Shown here: positions 36,255 to 45,586 of the stretch, in pieces
Position numbering within the stretch: position 1 is the stretch's first letter
Layout of the letters: each line of letters begins with the position of its first letter
Assembly: GCF_001423765.1 (NCBI RefSeq)
Contig: NZ_LMPG01000015.1
Location: forward strand, 1-64,000
Reading direction: 5' to 3'
Length of the DNA stretch: 64,000 nt
From: Sphingomonas sp. Leaf343
GTDB lineage: Bacteria > Pseudomonadota > Alphaproteobacteria > Sphingomonadales > Sphingomonadaceae
Program-made: the position numbers and the translations under genes
Notes under the pieces: generated by a model
Seen by the model: the letters and a program-made list of their open reading frames with translations, nothing else
The model's database searches: none
What the model was told of the DNA's origin: nothing

Positions 36255-36427
36255 GGCACGTCCTGATCGTTCGTCATCGCGTTCGGGTCGACGCTGTTGG
36301 CATCGAGCATCTCCGCGGCTTCGTTCAACTGGCGCGCCTCGTCGGCGGTGACGGTGCCCGGCTGGTCCTCGCCGCCCGAACAGGCGACAAGAAGCAGGGC
36401 GACGGCGATCGAGCCGACGAGGCGCAT
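36251..36427 (-). CDS. Small lipoprotein coupled to aldo/keto reductase
   Basis: A 58-residue frame reading MRLVGSIAVALLLVACSGGE from ATG 36427 to TGA 36251. The hydrophobic leader ends in the lipobox LLVAC (C16), followed by an acidic tail (GGEDQPGTVTADEARQLNEAAEM). ATGA overlaps the reductase start exactly, which argues that it is translated. It is easily missed because of its size. Function unknown; a small outer- or inner-membrane lipoprotein. Confidence 0.75.
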   Translation of the reverse strand: MRLVGSIAVALLLVACSGGEDQPGTVTADEARQLNEAAEMLDANSVDPNAMTNDQDVP

Positions 36428-36434
36428 CCTGATA

Positions 36435-36782
36435 TTAATCCTTCAGCTTCGCGCCGGCTTTCTGAAGCGCGCTGCCGGTGGCGTCTGCGGCACGATCCGC
36501 GCCGTTGCTGATCGCGGCGCCGGTGCGATCCAGGCCGTTCTCGATGCTGTTGCCCGCACGGTCCGCACCGCGTTCGATGTTGGCGCCGGCATTATCGAGG
36601 TTCGCTTCGGCCGAGCCGAGCGCACGATCGGTCGCTGCATCGACATCGCCGACGGCATTGCTGGTGGTGGCTGCGGTGTCGGCGGCGACGGCGTTGGCGG
36701 CCTCGGACGTCTCGTTCTGGGCGTTCTGGCTGCAGGCTGCGAGCGCGATGGCCGCCAGCGTCGGCACGATAAGCTTCTTCAT
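36435..36782 (-). CDS. Lipoprotein with 11-residue amphipathic repeats
   Basis: A 115-residue lipoprotein. The signal peptide MKKLIVPTLAAIALAAC has lipobox cysteine C17. From residue 52 the protein is five consecutive 11-residue units (52-62, 63-73, 74-84, 85-95, 96-106), each starting D and mostly DRxGxxIxNGA, then a shortened sixth unit. Eleven-residue periodicity is typical of LEA-like and amphipathic helices that lie on membranes or protect proteins during drying. GGAGG eight bases before the ATG at 36782 fixes the start. It lies eight bases upstream of the 58-residue lipoprotein gene, likely one operon. Confidence 0.82.
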   Translation of the reverse strand: MKKLIVPTLAAIALAACSQNAQNETSEAANAVAADTAATTSNAVGDVDAATDRALGSAEANLDNAGANIERGADRAGNSIENGLDRTGAAISNGADRAADATGSALQKAGAKLKD

Positions 36783-36871
36783 CAGGGTTCCTCCCATTTC
36801 ATTGACGCAGGTTACAGGCGTCGAGAGGTCGGAACGCGAGCGAAAGCATTCGGGTCCACGATCATGGCCGA

Positions 36872-36900
36872 TTGACCCCATATAAAGATATCTTTATATC
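36872..36900 (+). promoter_or_regulatory. Promoter with 20-bp palindromic operator, ArsR-methyltransferase gene
   Basis: A perfect 20-bp palindrome, ATATAAAGATATCTTTATAT, occupies 36880-36899. It overlaps a good sigma-70 promoter, TTGACC (36872-36877), 17 bases, TATATC (36895-36900). The likely transcription start, about 36907, is only a few bases before the ATG at 36911, and no ribosome site is visible, so the message is nearly leaderless. The palindrome is the size and symmetry expected for an ArsR-family dimer; autoregulation is the natural reading. Confidence 0.75.
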
Positions 36901-36910
36901 TTGATGCGAC

Positions 36911-37852
36911 ATGGTGAACCCGCTCGACATCTTCAGCGCGCTCGGCGACGCGACGCGGCTGCGCATCATGGCGTTGCTGCGCCAGATGGAGCTGTCGGTC
37001 GGCGAATTGGCACAGGTGCTCGGGCAGAGCCAGCCGCGTGTGTCGCGGCACGTGAAGATATTGTGCGATGCCGGGCTTGCGGAACGCCGCAAGGAGGGGA
37101 GCTGGGTCTTCGTCGTGCTGGGCCGCGGCGACATCGTCGGTCCGGTCGCGGCGGCGCTCGATGCGTGGGGGCAGCCCGACAGTGGCACCGATGCGGCGCG
37201 GCTGGCGGCCGTGCGGGCGGATCGCGCAGCGGCGGCGGCATCCTGGTTCCAAAGCCATGCGCGCGAGTGGGATGCGATCCGGTCGCTGCATGTCGCGGAA
37301 GAACAGGTCGAGGCTGCGATGCAGACCGCGTTGGGCGAGGGCGATGTCGGCACGCTGATCGACATCGGCACCGGCACGGGCCGGATGCTGGAGCTGTTCG
37401 CGGGTCGTGCCGTCCATGCGCTGGGCATCGATCGCAGTTCGGAGATGCTGCGACTGGCACGCGCAAAGCTGGCCGGCGTCGCCAATGCGGAACTGCGACA
37501 GGCCGATCTTTACGCGTTGCCGGTAGATGATGGCGCGGTGGATGTCGCGATCCTGCATCATGTGCTGCATTTCGCGCAGCAGCCGGGTGCGGCGATCACG
37601 GAAGCGGCGCGGGCGCTGGGTCCGGGTGGTCGCCTGCTGATCGCGGATTTCGCGAGCCATGATCGCGAGGAGTTGCGGACGCGCGACGCGCATGTCCGCC
37701 TGGGTTTTTCGGATGCCCAGATCGAGGGCTGGTTCGAGGCGGCGGGACTGACGCCGGCACGGACCGACATGCTCGACGGTGGGGAACTGACGGTGAAACT
37801 GTGGCTCGGTCGCAAGGCGGGCGTGCATCTGCGTGAGGTGAAGGCGGCATGA
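36911..37852 (+). CDS. ArsR-family regulator fused to SAM-dependent methyltransferase
   Basis: A 313-residue protein. Residues 1-75 form a winged helix of the ArsR type (GDATRLRIMALL, recognition helix QSQPRVSRHVKIL, wing RKEGSWVFVVL). Residues 145-300 are a class I methyltransferase fold with SAM motif LIDIGTGTGRMLELF and ALGPGGRLLIADF. This fusion, next to metF and metH, matches the SahR/SamR-type regulators reported to control methionine and SAM-cycle genes by sensing SAH or SAM; the methyltransferase part probably acts as the ligand sensor. It overlaps metF by four bases and heads the operon. Confidence 0.88.
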   Translation: MVNPLDIFSALGDATRLRIMALLRQMELSVGELAQVLGQSQPRVSRHVKILCDAGLAERRKEGSWVFVVLGRGDIVGPVAAALDAWGQPDSGTDAARLAAVRADRAAAAASWFQSHAREWDAIRSLHVAEEQVEAAMQTALGEGDVGTLIDIGTGTGRMLELFAGRAVHALGIDRSSEMLRLARAKLAGVANAELRQADLYALPVDDGAVDVAILHHVLHFAQQPGAAITEAARALGPGGRLLIADFASHDREELRTRDAHVRLGFSDAQIEGWFEAAGLTPARTDMLDGGELTVKLWLGRKAGVHLREVKAA

Positions 37853-38790
37853 CGATTTCGGTCAATCAGCTGGCGGAGGCGCGGTGCGCGCTGGAATCGC
37901 CGCTTTACGCGGATGTCGGCGGCGATCTCGACGTGTCGTTCGAATTCTTCCCGCCGAAGAACGAGAAGATGGAGGAGCAGCTCTGGGAATCGGTGCGGAC
38001 GCTGGAGCCGCTCGGTCCGCGCTTCGTATCGGTCACCTACGGCGCGGGCGGTACGACGCGCGAGCGGACGCATGCGACGGTGGCGCGCATCCAGCGCGAG
38101 ACGTCGCTGGCGGCGGCGGCCCATCTGACCTGCGTCGAGGCGACGCGCGAGGAGATCGATCAGGTCGCGGAGGAATATTGGGCGGCGGGCGTGCGCCACA
38201 TCGTCGCGCTGCGCGGCGACTCGCCTACAGCGGGGACGAAGTTCGCCAGCCATCCGGGCGGATACGAGAATGCGGCGGCGCTGGTCGCCGGGCTGCGCAA
38301 GCTGCACCCGTTCGAGATCTCGGTCGCGGCCTATCCGGAGAACCACCCGGATTCGGCGGATGCCGCGGCGGACCTCGACAATCTGAAGCGCAAGCTGGAC
38401 GCGGGCGCGAACCGTGCGATCACCCAGTTCTTCTTCGAGCCGGAGACGTTCTTCCGCTACCGCGACGCCGTCGCCGCGGCGGGCATATCGGCGGAGATCG
38501 TGCCGGGGATCATGCCGGTGTCGAACTTCGCCAGCGTTCAGCGGATGAGCGCGATGTGCGGCACCGACGTGCCGGCGTGGATGGGGCGGCTGTTCGAGGG
38601 ACTCGACGTTCATCCGGCGGCGCGGCAGCTGGTCGCGGCGACGGTCGCGGCGGAGCTGTCGCGGCGGCTGTATGCGGGGGGATGCAAGCAGTTGCATTTC
38701 TACACGCTCAACCGCGCGGAACTGGCGTTCGCGATCTGCCATCTGCTGGGCGTGCGGGCGAAGGCCGCGGTGCAGGAGGTGGCGGCGTGA
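37849..38790 (+). CDS. metF: 5,10-methylenetetrahydrofolate reductase
   Basis: A 313-residue FAD TIM-barrel enzyme that reduces methylene-THF to methyl-THF, the methyl donor for methionine synthase. SFEFFPPKNEKMEEQLW carries the catalytic glutamate, VSVTYGAGGTTR, LTCVEATREE and HIVALRGDSP are family segments, and ITQFFFEPETFFRYRD and PGIMPVSNF follow. The ATGA overlap with the regulator and the GTGA overlap with the next gene place it in the middle of a coupled methionine operon. Confidence 0.96.
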   Translation: MTISVNQLAEARCALESPLYADVGGDLDVSFEFFPPKNEKMEEQLWESVRTLEPLGPRFVSVTYGAGGTTRERTHATVARIQRETSLAAAAHLTCVEATREEIDQVAEEYWAAGVRHIVALRGDSPTAGTKFASHPGGYENAAALVAGLRKLHPFEISVAAYPENHPDSADAAADLDNLKRKLDAGANRAITQFFFEPETFFRYRDAVAAAGISAEIVPGIMPVSNFASVQRMSAMCGTDVPAWMGRLFEGLDVHPAARQLVAATVAAELSRRLYAGGCKQLHFYTLNRAELAFAICHLLGVRAKAAVQEVAA

Positions 38791-39833
38791 GCATCCGTCA
38801 GGCGTTCCTCGCCGAGGCGGCGAAGCGTGTCCTCATCACCGACGGCGCGTTCGGGACGGAGATACAGAACTGGAAGCTGTCGGAGGCGGATTATGCCGGC
38901 ACGCTGGGGCTGAGCCACGACCAGAAGGGCAATAACGACATTCTGGCGATCACGAAGCCGGAGGTGCCGGAGACGATCACGCGCGAATATCTGGATGCGG
39001 GGTCGGACATCGTGTCGACCAACACGTTCAGCGCGAACATCATCTCGCAGGCGGATTACGGTGCCGAGCATCTGGTCCGCGACATCAACATCGAAAGCGC
39101 GAAGATCGCGCGGCGGCTGGTGGATCAATATGCCGCGCGCGACGGACGTCCACGCTTCGTGGCGGGTGCGATCGGGCCGACCAACAAGACGCTGTCGCTG
39201 TCGCCGGACGTCAACGATCCCGGCTATCGCGAGATCGATTTCGACTATCTGAAGCAGGTCTACCGCGAGCAGACCGACGCGCTGCTGGAAGGCGGCGTCG
39301 ACTTCATCCTGATCGAGACGGTGTTCGATACGCTGAACGCCAAGGCGGGGATCATGGCCGCGATCGAGGCGGGCGAAGCGCTGGGCCGTGACGTACCGAT
39401 CATGCTGTCGATGACGCTGACCGACCTGTCGGGGCGCAACCTGTCCGGGCACACGGTCGAGGCGTTCTGGCACGCGGTGCGCCACGCCAAGCCGGTGACG
39501 ATCGGGCTGAACTGCTCGTTCGGGGCGGAGCAGTTGCGCCCGCACGTGAAGACGCTGTCGGAGATTTGCGACACGCTCATCATGATCTACCCGAATGCGG
39601 GCTTGCCCAACGAACTGGGCGCGTATGACGAGGCGCCGGCGACGACGGCGGGGCTGGTCGGCGAATGGGCGGTGGCGGGGCAGGTCAACGTGCTGGGCGG
39701 ATGCTGCGGCTCGACGCCGGCGCATATCAAGGCGATGGCCGACAAGGTCCGCGGGCTGAAGCCGCGCGTGCCGGGTGCGCCGCCGGTGCGGACGAAGCTG
39801 GCGGGGCTGGAGCCGTTCACGATGGCGGCTTGA
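38787..39833 (+). CDS. metH: Methionine synthase, homocysteine-binding module (split MetH, part 1)
   Basis: A 348-residue homocysteine S-methyltransferase domain, equivalent to the N-terminal module of cobalamin-dependent Met[12 protein letters not shown] opens the barrel; the zinc cysteines are in LNCSFGAEQ and [10 protein letters not shown]. It lacks the folate, cobalamin and activation modules, which are encoded by the next gene. The GTG start at 38787 overlaps the metF stop by four bases. Two-gene MetH is a known alphaproteobacterial variant; both parts look intact. Confidence 0.93.
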   Translation: MSIRQAFLAEAAKRVLITDGAFGTEIQNWKLSEADYAGTLGLSHDQKGNNDILAITKPEVPETITREYLDAGSDIVSTNTFSANIISQADYGAEHLVRDINIESAKIARRLVDQYAARDGRPRFVAGAIGPTNKTLSLSPDVNDPGYREIDFDYLKQVYREQTDALLEGGVDFILIETVFDTLNAKAGIMAAIEAGEALGRDVPIMLSMTLTDLSGRNLSGHTVEAFWHAVRHAKPVTIGLNCSFGAEQLRPHVKTLSEICDTLIMIYPNAGLPNELGAYDEAPATTAGLVGEWAVAGQVNVLGGCCGSTPAHIKAMADKVRGLKPRVPGAPPVRTKLAGLEPFTMAA

Positions 39834-39840
39834 AGACGTC

Positions 39841-39857
39841 CTCCCCGGCACGGGGAG
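39841..39857. repeat. REP-like hairpin between the metH halves
   Basis: CTCCCCG and CGGGGAG pair around GCA, followed by a GGGAGGGG run and a partial second copy (CTCTTCCTCGCAGGGGAGG) ending about 15 bases before the next start codon. It resembles repeats at 42640 and 45566. Confidence 0.55.
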
Positions 39858-39945
39858 GCGGGAGGGGACACCCTCTCGATCGAGTGAAACCCCTCCGGCG
39901 CATCGCGCCACCTCTTCCTCGCAGGGGAGGATAGAAGAAGAAACA

Positions 39946-42618
39946 ATGACCAACTCCGCCACCCAGTTCGTCAATATCGGCGAGCGCACCAACGTCACCG
40001 GTTCGGCTCGCTTCAAGAAGCTCATCATGGCGGGCGACTATCCGGCTGCGGTCGAGGTCGCGTTGCAGCAGGTGGAGTCGGGCGCGCAGGTCCTCGACGT
40101 CAATATGGACGAGGGGCTGCTAGACGCCGAATACGCGATGACGACGTTCCTGAAGCTGATCGCGGCGGAACCGGACATCGCGCGCATCCCGTTCATGGTC
40201 GATTCGTCCAAGTGGAGCGTGATCGAGGCGGGGCTGAAATGCGTGTCCGGCAAGCCGATCGTCAATTCGATCAGCATGAAGGAGGGCGAGGAGCCGTTCC
40301 TGGCCCAGGCGAAGAAGTGCATGGCGTACGGCGCGGCGGTCGTCGTGATGGCGTTCGACGAGGTTGGTCAGGCCGACACGCAGGCGCGCAAGGTCGAGAT
40401 CTGCGAGCGTGCCTACAAGCTGCTGATGACGATCGGCTTTCCGCCGGAGGACATCATCTTCGACCCTAACGTGTTCGCGGTGGCGACGGGGATCGAGGAG
40501 CATAACAATTATGCGGTCGATTTCATCGAGGCGTGCCGCGAGATCAAGGCACGGTGTCCGCACTGCCACATCTCGGGCGGGCTCTCGAACCTCAGCTTCT
40601 CGTTCCGCGGCAATGAGCCGGTGCGGCGCGCGATGCACAGCGTGTTCCTGTACTATGCGATCCCCGCAGGCATGGACATGGGCATCGTCAATGCCGGCCA
40701 GTTGGACGTGTACGACACGATCGATCCCGAGCTGCGTCAGGCGTGCGAGGATGTCGTGCTCAACCGCGATCCGGAGGCGGGCGACCGGCTGGTCGCGCTG
40801 GCGGAGAAGTATCGCGGTACCGACGCGGCGGCAGAAAAGCAGGCGGCGGAGTGGCGCAGCCTGCCCGTCACGAAGCGGCTGGAATATGCGTTGGTCAAGG
40901 GCATCGACGCGCACGTCGTAGACGATACCGAGGAATGCCGCCAGCAATTCGCGCGGCCGATCGAGGTCATCGAAGGCCCGTTGATGGACGGGATGAACGT
41001 CGTCGGCGACCTGTTCGGATCGGGCAAGATGTTCCTGCCGCAGGTCGTGAAATCCGCGCGCGTGATGAAGAAGGCGGTCGCGCACCTGTTGCCCTTCATC
41101 GAGGCGGCGAAGGAACCCGGCGCGAAGGGCAAGGGCAAGATCGTGATGGCGACCGTCAAGGGCGACGTTCACGATATCGGCAAGAACATCGTCGGCGTGG
41201 TGCTTCAGTGCAACGGCTTCGACGTGGTCGATCTGGGCGTGATGGTGCCGTGGACGAAGATTCTGGAGGCGGCGAACGAGAACGACGCCGACATGATCGG
41301 GCTGTCGGGTCTGATTACCCCGTCGCTGGACGAGATGGTGACGGTCGCCGAGGAGATGAAGCGCGCGGGCATGACGATGCCACTGCTGATCGGCGGCGCG
41401 ACGACGTCGAAGGTGCATACCGCGCTGCGCATCTCGCCGGCTTATGACGGGCCGATCGTCCATGTGCTCGACGCATCGCGCGCGGTGGGCGTGGCGACGA
41501 CGCTGGTCAGCGATACGCAGCGCGATGCCTATGTGCTCGGGATCGCCGACGAATATGAGAAGGTGCGGATCGCGCGGGCGAACAAGGGGCAGAACGACCT
41601 GCTGCCGCTCGCCGAGGCGCGGGCGCGGGGCTTGAAGGTCGACATGGCGTTAAAGGCCCCGCCCGCGGCGCAGCCGGGTGTGCATTGCTTCGACGACTGG
41701 GATCTCGCCGATCTGCGTGGGTATATCGACTGGACGCCGTTCTTTCGCGCGTGGGAGCTGGCAGGAAATTTCCCCGCAATCCTGACCGACGAAGTCGTCG
41801 GCGAGAGCGCGACCGGGCTGTACGAGGACGCGCAGGCGATGCTCGACCGGATCATCGCCGAGAAATGGCTGACCGCGCGCGGGGTGGCCGGGCTGTGGGC
41901 GTGCCATCGGCATGACGACGACGTGTGGGTGTACACGCAGCACAGCGAGTCGCATCGCAGCCCGGATGGCGCGAGCATTCCCGAAGGCTTCCACATCCCC
42001 AACCTCGACCGGACGCAGGAGGCGACGGTGCGGCTGCCGTTCCTGCGCCAGCAGATCGCCAAGCGCGAGGGGCGGGCGAACATGTGCCTCGCCGATTTCA
42101 TCGATCCGGCGGGTGACTGGATGGGCGGCTTCGCCGTCGGCATCCACGGGATCGAGCCGCATCTGGCGCGCTACAAGGCGGACCATGACGATTACAACGA
42201 CATCCTGCTGAAGGCGCTGGCAGATCGTCTGGCGGAGGCCTTCGCGGAGCGGCTGCATGCGTATGTCCGTACCGATCTGTGGGGCTATGCGCCGGGCGAG
42301 CAGCTGACCAACGATGCTTTGGTCCGCGAGCAATATCGCGGCATCCGGCCGGCGCCGGGCTATCCGGCGTGCCCCGAGCATTCGCTGAAGCGGACGCTGT
42401 TCGATATGCTGGATGCCGAGGCGAACACCGGGCTGGAGCTGACCGAGAGTTTCGCGATGTTGCCAACCGCAGCGGTGAGCGGCTTCTATTTCGGACATGC
42501 GGAGGCCGAGTATTTCGGCGTGGCGCGGATCGGGCAGGATCAGGTTGCCGATTATGCCGTGCGGCGTGGCGTCGACGCCCGCCAGGCGGAACGCTGGCTG
42601 CGCCCGAACCTGGACTAG
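39946..42618 (+). CDS. metH: Methionine synthase, folate/cobalamin/activation modules (split MetH, part 2)
   Basis: An 890-residue protein with the rest of MetH. The pterin-binding domain (about 1-290) begins [19 protein letters not shown]. The cobalamin cap and binding domains follow, with the B12 histidine in [10 protein letters not shown] and the [13 protein letters not shown] and LIGGATTSK motifs. The SAM-binding reactivation domain at the C-terminus contains [13 protein letters not shown]. The ATG at 39946 follows GGGGAGG about 13 bases upstream. A 112-base gap holding a hairpin repeat separates it from part 1, so some uncoupling of the two halves is possible. Confidence 0.94.
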   Translation: MTNSATQFVNIGERTNVTGSARFKKLIMAGDYPAAVEVALQQVESGAQVLDVNMDEGLLDAEYAMTTFLKLIAAEPDIARIPFMVDSSKWSVIEAGLKCVSGKPIVNSISMKEGEEPFLAQAKKCMAYGAAVVVMAFDEVGQADTQARKVEICERAYKLLMTIGFPPEDIIFDPNVFAVATGIEEHNNYAVDFIEACREIKARCPHCHISGGLSNLSFSFRGNEPVRRAMHSVFLYYAIPAGMDMGIVNAGQLDVYDTIDPELRQACEDVVLNRDPEAGDRLVALAEKYRGTDAAAEKQAAEWRSLPVTKRLEYALVKGIDAHVVDDTEECRQQFARPIEVIEGPLMDGMNVVGDLFGSGKMFLPQVVKSARVMKKAVAHLLPFIEAAKEPGAKGKGKIVMATVKGDVHDIGKNIVGVVLQCNGFDVVDLGVMVPWTKILEAANENDADMIGLSGLITPSLDEMVTVAEEMKRAGMTMPLLIGGATTSKVHTALRISPAYDGPIVHVLDASRAVGVATTLVSDTQRDAYVLGIADEYEKVRIARANKGQNDLLPLAEARARGLKVDMALKAPPAAQPGVHCFDDWDLADLRGYIDWTPFFRAWELAGNFPAILTDEVVGESATGLYEDAQAMLDRIIAEKWLTARGVAGLWACHRHDDDVWVYTQHSESHRSPDGASIPEGFHIPNLDRTQEATVRLPFLRQQIAKREGRANMCLADFIDPAGDWMGGFAVGIHGIEPHLARYKADHDDYNDILLKALADRLAEAFAERLHAYVRTDLWGYAPGEQLTNDALVREQYRGIRPAPGYPACPEHSLKRTLFDMLDAEANTGLELTESFAMLPTAAVSGFYFGHAEAEYFGVARIGQDQVADYAVRRGVDARQAERWLRPNLD

Positions 42619-42730
42619 GAAAAAATCCCCGCCCCCCAGGAGGGGTTGGGGGGGACCTCTCCGCGAGCTTGATGCCCGCGGCCAGACCCCGTCCCAACCT
42701 CCCCGGTGGGAAGGGAGAAGGTTATGGCGA
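42619..42730. repeat. G/C-run intergenic repeats after metH
   Basis: This convergent region has runs such as CCCCGCCCCCCAGGAGGGGTTGGGGGGGAC and CCTCCCCGGTGGGAAGGGAG that can fold into several stem-loops. It matches the character of the repeats at 39841 and 45566 and may also terminate metH transcription. Confidence 0.45.
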
Positions 42731-42795
42731 GAGCGTGACCTCTCCCGCCAAGCTGGAATTGTGAAAGCGCGGTGCGGCGCGATGCGATGCGGGCG

Positions 42796-43050
42796 TTACT
42801 TCGCCTTCACCGTCACGCCGTGCGCGGCCCATGCCTCCACTGTCTGGCACAGCGTCGCGGGCAGCGACTTGTCCTTGGCGACGATCGGGCTGGTCGAGCG
42901 GGGCATGCACAGCTTCGCCGCGGGATTGGCGATGACGCTGGCGGGGACGATGACGACCGGCGTCTTTGCGGCGGCGATGGCCGGCATCGACAGGCCGAGG
43001 ACGAGAGCGGCGGTGGTGGCGATCGATGCGACGGGGCGGCGAGCGAACAT
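42796..43050 (-). CDS. Small secreted protein of unknown function
   Basis: An 84-residue exported protein. The signal peptide MFARRPVASIATTAALVLGLSMPAIAAA is clear. The mature part has two cysteines (KLCMPRS and TLCQTVEAW) that could form a disulfide. AGGGAA before the ATG at 43050 supports the start. No known domain is recognised. It lies convergent to metH and upstream of nothing on its own strand in the near region. Confidence 0.75.
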   Translation of the reverse strand: MFARRPVASIATTAALVLGLSMPAIAAAKTPVVIVPASVIANPAAKLCMPRSTSPIVAKDKSLPATLCQTVEAWAAHGVTVKAK

Positions 43051-43199
43051 GGTGACATTCCCTGTGATGTTGGTGCCGCCCGTTCCGGCGACACAAACAC
43101 CACTGCATTAGTCGTGCCACTCACCTCGTACGAGGCGCATCAACGACTTATCGGAAAGTGCGTCGGTGTGGATTCCGTCAAGATGGCGAATATCGCCGA

Positions 43200-44408
43200 T
43201 CACTGGCGGCGCTTCAGCAATTCCGGAAAGCGCTTCAGCCGCGGCGCGACGATGGGTGTGGTCAGCATCGTGCTGGCGAGCGCCATCAGCAGCAGCGCCG
43301 TGAACGTCTCGTTGGTGACGATGCGCTTGTCGAGGAGGATGTTGACGAAGATAATCATGATGAGCGCCTTGGTCTGCAGCAGCCAGCCGATCGTCATCGC
43401 ATCGCCCTTCTTCCAGCCGAGGATGCGCCCCGCCAGCCCGACGCCGAGCAGCTTGCCACCGACCGATGCGACCAGCAGCAGCGCCGCCGCCGCGAACACG
43501 GTCGCACCTCCGACGCCCCACTCTGTCCGCAGACCGGTCGACAGGAAGAACACCGGCATGACGGTCAGCAGGATGATGTGGCGGAACCGGTCCATCGCCT
43601 CGCGATCGAACCATTCGGCGTCCAGCACCGCTCCCGCCAGGAACGCGCCGACCATGAAGTGCAGGCCCGCCCAGTCGGCGGCGAAGCCCGCCGCGGCGAG
43701 CCAGATCAGACTGACATACCACCGGTCCGCCTCCGGAATGCGCGGCAGGAGTTTGCGGACGGCGTAGGTGGCGAGCGCGAAGCCGACGAGGAAGCTGCCC
43801 TGACGCCCGACACGCTCCCAATCGAGCAGGATCAGCGCCAGCACGCCCCAGATCGCGATATCGTCCAGACTGGCATAGCGGAGTGTCCGCTGGCCCAGAG
43901 GGGTGCGCAGGATGCCCAGCTTTTCCATCAAGAGCACGAGGATCGGCAGCGCGGTGACCGCGCACGCCATGCCGATCCCGACCACCACCTGCCACGTCGC
44001 ACCCTCCGGTCCGCGCCAGCCGTCGGTGCGCAGCAGCAGCACCGCCGCGATGCTGCCGGTGAGCAGCGGTACGCCGAGCGCGAGGCTGGCGGTGACGCCG
44101 GTCTCGGTCCGCCGTCGCCAAGCCTCCGCCAGATCGAGCTCGATGCCCGCGATCCACACGAACATCATCACCGCCCACCATGCGATGCCGTTCAGCGCGG
44201 TGATCGTGCCGGGCGTGAAGACGAAGGCGTAGTAATCGGGAAATGCCGCGCCCAGCACGCCCGGCCCCAGCAGGATTCCGCCGATGATCTGTACCACCAC
44301 CAGCGGTGCCCAGTAATCGGTGCGCAGCAATCTCCAGACCAGATACGGCACGGTCAGGATGATGAGCATCGCGAGGAGGAAGACCTCCGTCGGCGTCATG
44401 GCGTGCAT
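43200..44408 (-). CDS. Cation:proton antiporter (CPA2 family)
   Basis: A 402-residue membrane protein with roughly twelve hydrophobic segments, typical of Na+/H+ or K+/H+ exchangers. Family features are VVQIIGGILLGPGVLG, MFVWIAGIELDL, and the charged YASLDDIAIWGVLALILLD in the transport core. There is no C-terminal TrkA-N/RCK domain, so it is a short-form antiporter. GAGGGGAAC before the ATG at 44408 supports the start; a longer in-frame start would add 19 unlikely residues. Confidence 0.9.
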   Translation of the reverse strand: MHAMTPTEVFLLAMLIILTVPYLVWRLLRTDYWAPLVVVQIIGGILLGPGVLGAAFPDYYAFVFTPGTITALNGIAWWAVMMFVWIAGIELDLAEAWRRRTETGVTASLALGVPLLTGSIAAVLLLRTDGWRGPEGATWQVVVGIGMACAVTALPILVLLMEKLGILRTPLGQRTLRYASLDDIAIWGVLALILLDWERVGRQGSFLVGFALATYAVRKLLPRIPEADRWYVSLIWLAAAGFAADWAGLHFMVGAFLAGAVLDAEWFDREAMDRFRHIILLTVMPVFFLSTGLRTEWGVGGATVFAAAALLLVASVGGKLLGVGLAGRILGWKKGDAMTIGWLLQTKALIMIIFVNILLDKRIVTNETFTALLLMALASTMLTTPIVAPRLKRFPELLKRRQ

Positions 44409-44607
44409 TGCTGTTCCCCTCAGCAGCGATAGTCCCGCGTGCGGTGCGTTCGTTAGCCAAGACATGGGTCAGGACGCAATGCGTCCCCGATTGGGACGGA
44501 CGGGGGCGGCGGTAACGGCTCGCCGGATGGATCGTGGTCGTTAACCGCGTTTGTGGCTGGCCGATGCGGTCGGCTCCGCGCAGGGCCGGGATGAAAGGAC
44601 TTTCCTC

Positions 44608-45534
44608 ATGCGTCCCATCCTGTCCCTTGTCTTGATGCTGGCGGCTCCCGCGGCGGCGCAGGGGAATGCGCCGTTCACGATTGCGGAGACTGGGCAGGGC
44701 TTCGCGAGGCTGCAACAGGCTGTCGACCAGATTCGCGACGGTGCCGGGACGATCGTCGTAGCGCCCGGCCGCTATCGGGATTGTGCGATCCAGGCGGGCG
44801 GCGTCATCACCTTCCGCGCGGCGACGCCAGGAACCGCAGTGTTCGAGGGCGGCGCGTGCGAGGGCAAGGCGACGCTCGTGCTGCGCGGCCGCGGCTCGCG
44901 CGTGGAGGGGCTGGTGTTCCGCGGCATCCGCGTGGCGGACGGCAACGGTGCAGGCATCCGGACGGAGATCGGCGACCTGACGGTCCGCGATTCGATGTTC
45001 CTCGACAGTCAGGAGGGAATCCTCGGCGGCCACCCGAGCGGACAGAGCATCACGATCGATCACTCGACCTTCGCCGGCCTCGGTCAATGCGAGGAGACGC
45101 CGAGCTGCTCGCATGCGATCTATCTGGCCAACCAAGGCCGCGTGACGATCACCAACTCGCGGTTCGAACGCGGGACGGGCGGCCATTACGTCAAGCTGCG
45201 CGTGCCCACCGTGACGATTGCCGGCAACAGCTTCGACGATACAGCGGGGCGCAAGACCAACTATATGATCGACCTGTCCGAAGGCGCGACGGGCGTGATT
45301 GCGGGCAACACCTTCGTGCAGGGTCGCAACAAGGAGAACTGGTCCGGGCTGATCGTCGTCTCCGCGGAGGCGAAGACCTATCCGTCGAACGGATTACGCG
45401 TGGAAAATAACGACGCACGTCTGTCGCCGGGCGAAACGCGCAGCCCGGCGTTCGTGGCCAATGCGAGCGGGCAGAAGCTGGCGGTCGGCGCTAATCGGCT
45501 TGGGCCGGGATTGCGCGCCTACGAGACGCGCTGA
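44608..45534 (+). CDS. Secreted right-handed parallel beta-helix protein
   Basis: A 308-residue exported protein. A signal peptide (MRPILSLVLMLAAPAAAQG) precedes repeating turns of the form ...DLTVRDSMFLDSQEGILGG, SITIDHSTFAGL, RVTITNSRFERG and VTIAGNSFDD, the signature of pectate-lyase-like beta-helices. No specific catalytic residues can be assigned, so polysaccharide binding or cleavage is only possible. AAGGA upstream of the ATG at 44608 supports the start. It is convergent with the phosphatase gene. Confidence 0.82.
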   Translation: MRPILSLVLMLAAPAAAQGNAPFTIAETGQGFARLQQAVDQIRDGAGTIVVAPGRYRDCAIQAGGVITFRAATPGTAVFEGGACEGKATLVLRGRGSRVEGLVFRGIRVADGNGAGIRTEIGDLTVRDSMFLDSQEGILGGHPSGQSITIDHSTFAGLGQCEETPSCSHAIYLANQGRVTITNSRFERGTGGHYVKLRVPTVTIAGNSFDDTAGRKTNYMIDLSEGATGVIAGNTFVQGRNKENWSGLIVVSAEAKTYPSNGLRVENNDARLSPGETRSPAFVANASGQKLAVGANRLGPGLRAYETR

Positions 45535-45565
45535 CGATCCGGTTCGCATCGGGAGAGAGGATATT

Positions 45566-45584
45566 CCTCCCCTTGCAGGGGAGG
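45566..45584. terminator. Convergent hairpin terminator / repeat
   Basis: CCTCCCC and GGGGAGG pair around TTGCA, followed on the plus strand by GTTTAT. It sits between the beta-helix gene and the phosphatase stop and is related to the repeats at 39841 and 42640. Confidence 0.55.
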
Positions 45585-45586
45585 GT

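Noticed and set aside
36872..37849. SAM or SAH riboswitch before the methionine genes
   Set aside because: There is no leader long enough: the likely transcript begins a few bases before the ATG, and regulator and metF overlap. The palindromic operator explains control better.
39834..39945. Frameshifted remains of a single fused metH
   Set aside because: Part 1 ends cleanly after its zinc site and part 2 begins with its own start at a domain boundary; two-gene MetH is known, so this is a natural split rather than a broken gene.
43108..45186. 692-residue minus-strand frame spanning the antiporter and the beta-helix gene
   Set aside because: It crosses two genes in different frames and contains no recognisable domain; the antiporter frame explains the region.
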